From Novosphingobium profundi (GTDB lineage Bacteria; Pseudomonadota; Alphaproteobacteria; Sphingomonadales; Sphingomonadaceae): 64,000 nt of DNA. A model generated the notes under the pieces. The model was not told the origin of the DNA. It worked only from the letters and a program-made list of their open reading frames with translations, and did not search any database. The position numbers were made by a program, and so were the translations under genes. Shown piece by piece: positions 57,401 through 64,000 of this stretch. Position 1 is the stretch's first letter, and the number at the start of each line of letters is the position of its first letter. Location of the stretch: positions 1 through 64,000 of the forward strand of contig NZ_JABWCU010000019.1 in assembly GCF_018491765.1 (NCBI RefSeq), in the 5' to 3' direction.

Positions 57401-59118
57401 GCACCCAGACCCAGCTTGACGGGGCGACCGTCGAGGTCATTCGCAGCTATCTCGTCTCGGCCGCCGAAGAAATGCGCCGTACCCTGATCCGCACCGCCTT
57501 CAACCCGGTGATCTACGAGGTGCTCGACTTCGGCATCTCGATCTACGACGCCGACCTCGAACTGATCGCGGATGCGCCGGGCCTGGCCTTCTTCCTGGGC
57601 GCCAACGACTACGCGATCCGCAAGGGCGTGGAGTTCGCGGGCGCCGAGACGATGCGCCCGGGCGACATCTTCATCATGAACTACCCCTACTGGAACTCGG
57701 CGCACGCGCTCGACGCGACGCTGTTCGCGCCGGTCTTCGCCGAAGGGGAGGACAGGCCCTTCGCCTACACCTGCATCCGCGCGCACTGGATGGACCTGGG
57801 CGCGAAGGACCCGGGCTACGTGCTCGATTCGACCGACATGCACCAGGAAGGCCTGATCTTCCCCGGCACGCGCATCTACAAGGATGGCAAGCCGGTGAAG
57901 GACATCGTCGACATCATCAAGTTCAACTCGCGCATGCCCGGCCCGGTGATGGGCGACCTCGATGCGCAAGTCGCCGCGACGCGCACCGGCGTCGAGCGCC
58001 TGAACGCGATCCTGGCCAAGTTCGGCCGTCCTTCGTTCGACGAGGCGATCGGGCGTATCAAGACCGCGAGCGACAGCCTCGTGCGCCGCGCGCTCGCCGA
58101 ACTGCCGCGCGGGACCTGGGAGGCGGGCGATCTCGTCGACGATGATGGGCTGACCGACGATCCGGTGCCGATCCACGTCAAGGTGACGATCGACGAGGAG
58201 GGCCTGACCTGCGATTTCTCGGGATCCTCGGACGCGGTGCGCGGCCCCATCAACATCCCGATCGGGCTCACCGAGACGATCTGCAAGTTCGTGCTCAAGT
58301 CGCTCACGTCGGCGCAGCAGCGCAACAACGCGGGCTCGTTCCGCGCGCTCAAGGTGATCGCGCCCGAGGGTAACCTGTTCCACGCGGTCTATCCCGCGGC
58401 GACCTTCACCCAGTGGCCCGCGCACCTCGCGCTCGAACTGGTCTACAAGGCGCTGGCGCAAGGCATGCCCGAGCGCATCGCGGCCTGCTCGGGCGGGGAC
58501 ACGCTGGGCTTCATGATGATCGGTACCGATCCCCAGACCCGCGCGATGTATGCGGTCTCGAACAACGAGCCGGTGGGCTGGGGCGGCAGCCAGGGGCTCG
58601 ACGGCATCAACGCCACCAACCACATCTCGGGCAGCCTCGTGCGCAATACGCCGACCGAAGTGATCGAGATGAAGACCGGCATGATGATGGAGAGCTTCGA
58701 GATCGAGACCGATTCGGGCGGTGCGGGCGAACAGCGCGGCGGGGCCGGGACCCGACGCCTGATCCGCTTCACACAGGACGGCGAATTCCTCTCGATCACC
58801 AAGCGCTCCAAGGAAAAGCCCTGGTCGCTCGGCGGTGGGCAACGCCCGGAGACCAACGAGATGATCGTGCACCTGGGCGAGCCCGACGAGAAGCGCGTGG
58901 GTACCTACCGTATGGGCGTGAAGGTCGGGGACAAGGCCATCGCACGCGGCGCGGGCGGGGCGGGCTATGGCCGTCCCGAGCACCGCGATCCCGCCGCCGT
59001 GCTGGGCGACGTGCTGGACGGCTACGTCTCGCGCGAGGCGGCACGCGAGGTCTACAAGGTGGTGCTTGCCGGCGACGCGCTCGACCTGGCCGCGACGGTG
59101 GCGCTGCGCGCGGCCTGA
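57397..59118 (+). CDS. hyuB: Hydantoinase/oxoprolinase family subunit B (HyuB)
   Basis: A 573-residue partner of HyuA. Typical segments: RSYLVSAAEEMRRTLIRTAFNPVIYE, DIFIMNYPYWNSAHALD, HWMDLGAKDPGYV, FSGSSDAVRGPINIP and the C-terminal GGQRPETNEMIVHLGE, GAGGAGYGRPEHRDP. The start ATG lies within the hyuA stop; the longer upstream frame is inside hyuA. A strong terminator ends the operon 20 bases after its stop. Confidence 0.92.
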   Translation: MSTQTQLDGATVEVIRSYLVSAAEEMRRTLIRTAFNPVIYEVLDFGISIYDADLELIADAPGLAFFLGANDYAIRKGVEFAGAETMRPGDIFIMNYPYWNSAHALDATLFAPVFAEGEDRPFAYTCIRAHWMDLGAKDPGYVLDSTDMHQEGLIFPGTRIYKDGKPVKDIVDIIKFNSRMPGPVMGDLDAQVAATRTGVERLNAILAKFGRPSFDEAIGRIKTASDSLVRRALAELPRGTWEAGDLVDDDGLTDDPVPIHVKVTIDEEGLTCDFSGSSDAVRGPINIPIGLTETICKFVLKSLTSAQQRNNAGSFRALKVIAPEGNLFHAVYPAATFTQWPAHLALELVYKALAQGMPERIAACSGGDTLGFMMIGTDPQTRAMYAVSNNEPVGWGGSQGLDGINATNHISGSLVRNTPTEVIEMKTGMMMESFEIETDSGGAGEQRGGAGTRRLIRFTQDGEFLSITKRSKEKPWSLGGGQRPETNEMIVHLGEPDEKRVGTYRMGVKVGDKAIARGAGGAGYGRPEHRDPAAVLGDVLDGYVSREAAREVYKVVLAGDALDLAATVALRAA

Positions 59119-59137
59119 GCGGGCGGCGCAGGCCGCG

Positions 59138-59171
59138 AAAGGGCCCGCCGGAGCGATCCGGCGGGCCCTTT
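59138..59171. terminator. Bidirectional terminator after hyuB
   Basis: AAAGGGCCCGCCGGA (59138-59152) pairs fully with TCCGGCGGGCCCTTT (59157-59171) around GCGA, a 15-bp stem with T's on the plus side (CTTTTCG). It lies between the converging hyuB and M14 genes. Confidence 0.88.
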
Positions 59172-59197
59172 TCGTTTCTCCGAGTCCGGCGCTGCGC

Positions 59198-60967
59198 TCA
59201 GGCGGGCACGCGGCCGATCGGGTAGAGCATGTGGCGCTCGTCGGCATAGGGCGAGCGCAGGTAGAACCACTTCAGCCGCGCCATCGGATCGGCGGCGAAG
59301 GCGTTGTCGCTTGCCAGCCTGGCGGTGAATTCGGCGCGCAGGACGGGATCGGTTTCCAGCATCTCGTCGGCCATCGGCGCGATGACGTAGGCCTCCATGT
59401 ACTCGACCGGATCGAGCATGCCTGTAACGTACCCTTGCGCGAAGAAGGAGTCGGCGCAGACCGGCTCGAGCATGAGGATGGCAAGGTCGCCGAGGCGCTG
59501 GTCGGTCGGGACCCAGGCCGAGCCGGGCGCGAAGCGTTCGGTGCGTCGCTCGATCCCGGCGACGCGCGCCGACATCTTCACGCAGCGCTCGGAGACGGTG
59601 TCGGCCATGGTGAGTTCGCACAGTCGCTGGAGTTCGACCTCGACTTCGTGCCAGTCGGTCGTGATCTGCCGTTCGATGCCGTGCGCGGCAAGCCGGTCGA
59701 GCACTTCGCGCTCGCTGGCGGGCACCCAGTAGCCCCGTGGACGCTCGATCGTGATCGCGGGGGTCGAGCCGAGCACGGGGGCCTCGATCGCGGGCAGCGG
59801 CGTGCCCAGCCAGCGCACCTCGCGCGCGCCCGAGGCCGCAGAATCGTAGAACTCGCTGGCGATCGGGTGGAAGGTCTGCGTGCGGACCGGCTCTTCGGCC
59901 ATGTCCCAGGTCAGCACGGCCGTCTCGGCACGGCGCGCGCGGTCGGCGCGCGAGGCGGTCCGCAAGGTCTCGGCGTGCTCCACCGCGGCGCGCAGCGAGG
60001 CCTCGATCAGCACGTACGTGCCTAGAATTCGCTGGCGTACGGGCTTGAGCGAGTGGTTCTCGACCAGCACCGTTGCAATGTGGCGGATGTCGCCCTGCCC
60101 GTGCGAGAAGCGCGGCGGGAAGGCGGGAAGCATGAGGCCGAGTTCGGGCCGGCGATCGTCCGCGGCCAGGATCAGCGGTCCGGGGATGTGGTCCTGCGCC
60201 GTCATCGCGGCGTTGACGCAGGGGCGATAGACCTCCTCCAGCCAGGTGCTGAGGGCGGGCGAGGTCGAATAGAGCGCATCCTGGAAGCCGAAGGTGATGT
60301 CGTACTGGTAGTCGAGCCCGTCGGTGACGTGGATGTCGAGGAACAGGTCGGGGTCGATCGTGCCCAGGAGGCTGAGCACCGCGCGCACTTCGGGTGAATG
60401 GGCCTTCACGAAGTCGCGGTTGAGATTGAGCCCCTGCGCCGAGGCGCGCCAGCCCTGTTCGAGCGGGCCGCGCTGGTTGGGGCGGCTGTAGACCGAGCGG
60501 CGTTCGTGCCCGTCGGGGTTGAGCACGGGCACAAAGTACCAGTCGCAGCCCGCGAGCAGATCGTCCTTGCCGCCCACCGCGATGTCGCGCAGCAGCATGA
60601 GCCCGGCGTCCTTGCCGTCGATCTCGCCCGGATGGATGCCGCATTCGACGTAGACGCGCACCGGTGCCCCTTCGCGCGGGCAGGCCATCGCGGCCTCATG
60701 GTCGCGGCTGGCAACGACGAGCGTGATCGCCCGGCCCTCGACCGAGGTGCCGCAGGCGTGGAGGCGGATCAGTGGCGAAGCGGCGGCGAGCCGTTCGAGG
60801 AAGGCACAGGTCTCGGCGTAGGTCGGGGTGGTCTCGAGCCCGTCGATCTCGGCGGGGGTGACGAAGGGATCATCGCTCGCGCGGATCAGCGCCTGGCTGC
60901 GCCCGTCCCAGGGCTGTACAGGGGGAAGCGGAGCGCGGCGCTCGGGTGGCCAGAAGGCGGGCGTCAT
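59198..60967 (-). CDS. M14-family zinc carboxypeptidase
   Basis: A 589-residue metallopeptidase without a signal peptide, so probably cytoplasmic. Zinc ligands are His112 and Glu115 in CGIHPGEIDGKDAG and His212 in LDIHVTDG; LNLNRDF lies at residues 179-185. After the ~350-residue peptidase domain comes a further ~230-residue region. M14 members split C-terminal amino acids or deacylate amino acids. It could process the ring-opened product of HyuAB, though it is convergent with them. It is followed upstream by a LysR gene on the same strand. Confidence 0.85.
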   Translation of the reverse strand: MTPAFWPPERRAPLPPVQPWDGRSQALIRASDDPFVTPAEIDGLETTPTYAETCAFLERLAAASPLIRLHACGTSVEGRAITLVVASRDHEAAMACPREGAPVRVYVECGIHPGEIDGKDAGLMLLRDIAVGGKDDLLAGCDWYFVPVLNPDGHERRSVYSRPNQRGPLEQGWRASAQGLNLNRDFVKAHSPEVRAVLSLLGTIDPDLFLDIHVTDGLDYQYDITFGFQDALYSTSPALSTWLEEVYRPCVNAAMTAQDHIPGPLILAADDRRPELGLMLPAFPPRFSHGQGDIRHIATVLVENHSLKPVRQRILGTYVLIEASLRAAVEHAETLRTASRADRARRAETAVLTWDMAEEPVRTQTFHPIASEFYDSAASGAREVRWLGTPLPAIEAPVLGSTPAITIERPRGYWVPASEREVLDRLAAHGIERQITTDWHEVEVELQRLCELTMADTVSERCVKMSARVAGIERRTERFAPGSAWVPTDQRLGDLAILMLEPVCADSFFAQGYVTGMLDPVEYMEAYVIAPMADEMLETDPVLRAEFTARLASDNAFAADPMARLKWFYLRSPYADERHMLYPIGRVPA

Positions 60968-61019
60968 TGTCGTCCTTTTCGATCGGTCGTGGGCAAGGAC
61001 GCAGGAACCTAGCCGGGCT

Positions 61020-61967
61020 TCATTGCACCTGCGCAGTGATCATGTTGCGGGCCGAGGCTTCGAACGGAGAGGCCCAGCAGCGCATCTTGGCCTCGAGCAC
61101 CGAGAGCATGCGCCCCGGTGCGCCTTCGAGCTGGCGGCCCAGTCGCGTGATGAGGTGGACCGAGAGGGGCTCGGCCTCGGTGTCGGCGAAGGGGATCGCG
61201 ACGAGCCGCCGCGCGGCGATCTCGCCCAAGGCCGCGATCTGGGGCAGGACGGTGACGAAACGCCCCTCGGAGGCGAGGTCGCGCATCATCACGATCGAGG
61301 ACGTGGTCTGCGCGGGTTCGAGGAAGGTGCCGGTCTCGGCCTCCATGTCGGCAAGGATCTGGCGGATGCGGAAACCCTTGGGGGGCAGGCACAGTTCGTG
61401 CTGCGCGAGATCGGCCAGCGTGACCTCGCTCTTGCGTGTGAGCGGATGCGAGGGGTGGACAAGGACCATCAGCGCCTGCGCGAGCGAGAGGCGCACGCGC
61501 ACCTTGGGCTCGGGCTGGATCTGCAGGACGAGGCCCATGTGGACGTCGTCGTCCTCCACCATGCGCACGATCTCGCTGGTCGAACCCACCAGTGTCTCGA
61601 TGTGCAGGCCAGGGTTCTTCTTGTGGAAGCCGTCGATCGCCTGGAAGAAGGCGCTCGACAGGAAGCCTTCGCCCACCGCGAGCCGGATCGAGCCCTTGCG
61701 CACACCGCGCAGGTCCTGGATCTTGCTGCGCAGGGTATCGAGCTCGGCGACGTGCCTGCGGTGGAAATCGTAAGTCAGGTGCCCGGCCTCGGTGAGCTTG
61801 ACCGAGCGGCGTCCCTTCTCGACCAGGTTGACCCCGAGGTAGCCTTCGAGCTGGCCGATCTGCCGGCTGATCGAGGAGACCGCGACCCCCAGCTTCTCGC
61901 TCGCGAGGCGCATCGAACCCTGGTTCGCCGCTTCGTAAAAGTAGCGCATGGCTACGTCCATCAGCAT
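61020..61967 (-). CDS. LysR-family transcriptional regulator
   Basis: A 315-residue regulator with the N-terminal winged helix (about residues 5-65: YFYEAANQGSMRLASEKLGVAVSSISRQIGQLEG) and the effector-binding domain after residue 95 (GSIRLAVGEGFLSSAFFQAI). It lies 52 bases upstream of the M14 gene on the same strand and may control it and the hyuAB/permease unit; no operator was identified. It is divergent from the STAND regulator. Confidence 0.9.
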   Translation of the reverse strand: MLMDVAMRYFYEAANQGSMRLASEKLGVAVSSISRQIGQLEGYLGVNLVEKGRRSVKLTEAGHLTYDFHRRHVAELDTLRSKIQDLRGVRKGSIRLAVGEGFLSSAFFQAIDGFHKKNPGLHIETLVGSTSEIVRMVEDDDVHMGLVLQIQPEPKVRVRLSLAQALMVLVHPSHPLTRKSEVTLADLAQHELCLPPKGFRIRQILADMEAETGTFLEPAQTTSSIVMMRDLASEGRFVTVLPQIAALGEIAARRLVAIPFADTEAEPLSVHLITRLGRQLEGAPGRMLSVLEAKMRCWASPFEASARNMITAQVQ

Positions 61968-62199
61968 ATCGACAATCCCCGATCAGCGTCCCTGATGCAT
62001 CGCAGCATAACGGACAGGCGGGGCGGCGCAGGCGGGAAAAACGGATAGGGTGGTGCAGAATTGGCCAGTCGGGGGAACGCGAACGGCTTGTGTTCGGCGC
62101 CCTTGGCGCGCTATCGCGTTCGCCCATGCAGCAGACCTTGGGCCCGCGTTCGAGATACTCGCTTCGGGGCGCGGCGATTCGCGCGGGGCACCCGTGCGC

Positions 62200-64000
62200 A
62201 TGAGCGAGGGAAGCGGCAAACTCTCCCTAGCCTGCTTCGATGAAGGATCGAAGACAAAGAGTGTGCAAGCGGCGCAAATTGCTCCGGGGCAGGCGCGTCT
62301 GCGCTTCGCGTTGCCACCTTCGCTGACCCCCGACGTGCGGCTTGATCGCCTCACGTCCGAGCTGGTGCCGCAAGGGCCCGCGCGCCTCGTCCAGGTCTGC
62401 GGGCCAAGCGGTCTGGGCAAGACCACGCTGATGATCGCGCACGCCCACGCGCTGGTGGAACAGGGCATCGACGTGCGCTGGCTCGACCTGGCGCTCGGCG
62501 ACGTGGCGGGCGAAGTGGCCCTGCGGTCGGTGCTCGAAGCGGCGCTTGCCGGTCGCAGCGGGACCTGCGTGCTGGTGATCGACGCAGGCGAATGCGAACT
62601 GGGCCCGCTCGGTGCCACGCTGGCGGATCTGCTCGCGGGCAGCGACGGGGACATCCACATCCGCCTCGTCGCGCGGCGCAGCAACGCCGCGCTGCTCGGA
62701 AGGCTGCGTTCGGCGCACCGGGTGCGCACGCTCGATCCCGCCTCGTTGCTGCTGACGGCCGGGGAAGTCGCGCGCTACCACCACCTGCACGCCCCGGCCG
62801 ATGCGCTTGCGCCCGGCCTGACGGACTGGCCGCTCGCGCAGGACATCGCGCTGGGCGGCCGCAAGGCAGGGGTCTCGCTGGATGTCGGGAGCTTGCTCGA
62901 TCTGGATGGCGGTCTGCTGGAGGCGGCGCTGGAAGAGGGGGTGTGGCGCCCGCTGGCCGAGCCGGTGCGCCGGGTCCTGGCCCAGACGGCGATCTTCGAC
63001 CTGGTCGAGCATGGCTTCCTCGCGCGCCAGATGGAGCCGGGCGCGCTGCGCGGCCTGCTGCGCGAGATCGGGCAGCTTGCGCCGTTGGCCGAAGTTCGCA
63101 GCGGAACGGAAGGAGGCTTTTCGCTGCATCCGCTGCTTCGCGGCTTCGTTGCGCGCAAGTGGGAAATACTCGCGCCCGAAACGCGTGAGGCGATCTACCG
63201 CGAGGCCCTGCTCCATTACGCCGAGCGCGACGCGCCCGAGGCGGCGGTGGCGCTGGTCGGGCGGGCCGGCGACCAGGTCCTGGCGCAGATGGCGGTGGAG
63301 ATCTTCACCAGCACCGACTTCCTGCGCACCGCAGGTGCCAGCGGTCTGCGCGCGGCGATGGCGCAGATCGCACCCGGCTCCCGTCCCGAATCCGCGCAAG
63401 TGCGCGTCAGCGAGGCGACGGTGGCGATGAAGGAAGGGCGCTTCGTCGATGCCCGGCGTACACTGGAGGAGGTGCGCGCGAGCTTGAGCGAGGAACTGGC
63501 CTTCCGCTCCCCGACCGTATCGCGGGTCTTCGCCGATTTCGTCATCGCGCAACACGTCCTCGCGTTTCACTCGCACACCAAGCTGACCGAGGAGGACCTC
63601 GCGCAAGGTTACTTCTGGTCGACCTACACCAACGATCGGGGCAACGCGGCCTTCGTGAACGCCTTGCGCAGCCTGCACTACTTGCGCCGAGACGAGCTCG
63701 AACTGGCCGTCCAGCAGGCAGATATCTCCAAGCGCGAGTTCACCGCGGCGCATTCGTATTACGGGCTGATCTCGGTGGTGCTGGTCGAAGGCCTGATTGC
63801 GCTTGCGGCGGGACGTCTCGACGATGCGGGGCGCGATGTCGGTACGGCGCGTGCGCTGCTGGCCGAGCACATGCCGCTCGAGACCGGACTTTTCGCGGTG
63901 GCGCAATGCATCGAGTGCGCGATCGATCTCGAGCAGGGGCGCACCGAAGGGCTGCTCGGGCGGGTCGATGGGGCCTTGCGCGATCTGGAGGCGAGCGATG
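62200..64000 (+). CDS. MalT-like STAND-ATPase transcriptional regulator (3' end beyond window)
   Basis: About 600 residues are in view from ATG 62200 to the window's end. The P-loop is GPSGLGKTT (residues 68-76), with VLVIDAGECELG as Walker B, followed by helical repeats (ATVAMKEGRFVDARRTLEEV, LIALAAGRLDDAGRDVGTARALLAEH) of the TPR-like sensor type. This order matches LAL/MalT-type regulators, whose LuxR DNA-binding domain would be beyond base 64000. The large minus-strand frame over it is a shadow. Its ligand and targets are unknown. Confidence 0.78.
   Translation, partial: MSEGSGKLSLACFDEGSKTKSVQAAQIAPGQARLRFALPPSLTPDVRLDRLTSELVPQGPARLVQVCGPSGLGKTTLMIAHAHALVEQGIDVRWLDLALGDVAGEVALRSVLEAALAGRSGTCVLVIDAGECELGPLGATLADLLAGSDGDIHIRLVARRSNAALLGRLRSAHRVRTLDPASLLLTAGEVARYHHLHAPADALAPGLTDWPLAQDIALGGRKAGVSLDVGSLLDLDGGLLEAALEEGVWRPLAEPVRRVLAQTAIFDLVEHGFLARQMEPGALRGLLREIGQLAPLAEVRSGTEGGFSLHPLLRGFVARKWEILAPETREAIYREALLHYAERDAPEAAVALVGRAGDQVLAQMAVEIFTSTDFLRTAGASGLRAAMAQIAPGSRPESAQVRVSEATVAMKEGRFVDARRTLEEVRASLSEELAFRSPTVSRVFADFVIAQHVLAFHSHTKLTEEDLAQGYFWSTYTNDRGNAAFVNALRSLHYLRRDELELAVQQADISKREFTAAHSYYGLISVVLVEGLIALAAGRLDDAGRDVGTARALLAEHMPLETGLFAVAQCIECAIDLEQGRTEGLLGRVDGALRDLEASD

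Noticed and set aside
62227-63906. 559-codon minus-strand open frame
   Set aside because: It lies opposite the STAND regulator, whose P-loop and repeats are clear; the minus frame is Arg, Gln and His-rich without motifs.
1-64000. tRNA, rRNA, CRISPR arrays and insertion sequences
   Set aside because: None could be seen: no regularly spaced repeats, no transposase-like frames with inverted ends, and no cloverleaf-like sequence.

Overview
The window is very GC-rich, with GC-favouring third positions and long antisense shadow frames. It carries four TonB-dependent receptors, many sugar-acid, amine and aromatic-type catabolic genes, and no RNA genes, phage core genes or insertion sequences. This fits a free-living sphingomonad, most likely Novosphingobium or a close relative. 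The strongest pointer is the D-mannonate dehydratase at 9982-11190: its Tyr159, Asp210, His212, Glu236 and Glu262 fall exactly on the numbering I recall for the Novosphingobium aromaticivorans enzyme. The assignment rests on reading alone; no search was run.

Layout. (1) 1-11.8 kb is a hexuronate locus: the tail of a LacI-type regulator, uxuB-uxaC, divergent uxaA, fbp, an HI0607-type shikimate-dehydrogenase-like gene, a GH115 xylan alpha-glucuronidase, manD, and a decayed ExuT-type transporter. GH115 can release (4-O-methyl)glucuronate from xylan, and UxaC, UxuB and ManD turn glucuronate into 2-keto-3-deoxygluconate. (2) 12-18.3 kb holds a TonB receptor coupled to a glycerophosphodiester phosphodiesterase, opgD, and a membrane protein. 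(3) 18.3-21 kb encodes a 901-residue protein that combines several peptidoglycan-active modules and is coupled to that membrane protein. (4) 21-33.3 kb holds an alpha/beta hydrolase, two small proteins, an M1 aminopeptidase, an MFS/ThDP-enzyme/TonB group, and two unrecognised helical proteins. (5) 33.6-47.6 kb is an accessory catabolic cluster: eutBC; two NTF2-like paralogues around a TonB receptor and a Rieske oxygenase; an MFS transporter; a MarR regulator; and a DHDPS-family lyase followed by a three-part flavin/2Fe-2S amine dehydrogenase resembling D-hydroxyproline dehydrogenase. (6) 48-53.4 kb has a TonB receptor, then a coupled trio (Tat small subunit, GMC oxidoreductase, Tat TIM-barrel) that resembles glycoside 3-oxidation systems. 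(7) 53.5-64 kb has an NTF2-like protein, an NCS1 permease, hyuA-hyuB, an M14 carboxypeptidase, a LysR regulator, and the start of a MalT-like STAND regulator.

The most notable signal is a shared inverted repeat, AGTCCCA-NN-TGGGACT. It sits between the -35 and -10 hexamers of candidate promoters ahead of eutB (33650), the NTF2/TonB/Rieske/MFS run (36002, with a second weaker copy 22 bp on), and the marR/lyase divergence (43361). This suggests that the MarR protein at 42678-43229 controls all three units, and that EutBC, the Rieske oxygenase and the amine dehydrogenase act on one substrate family. I do not recognise this combination as a described pathway.
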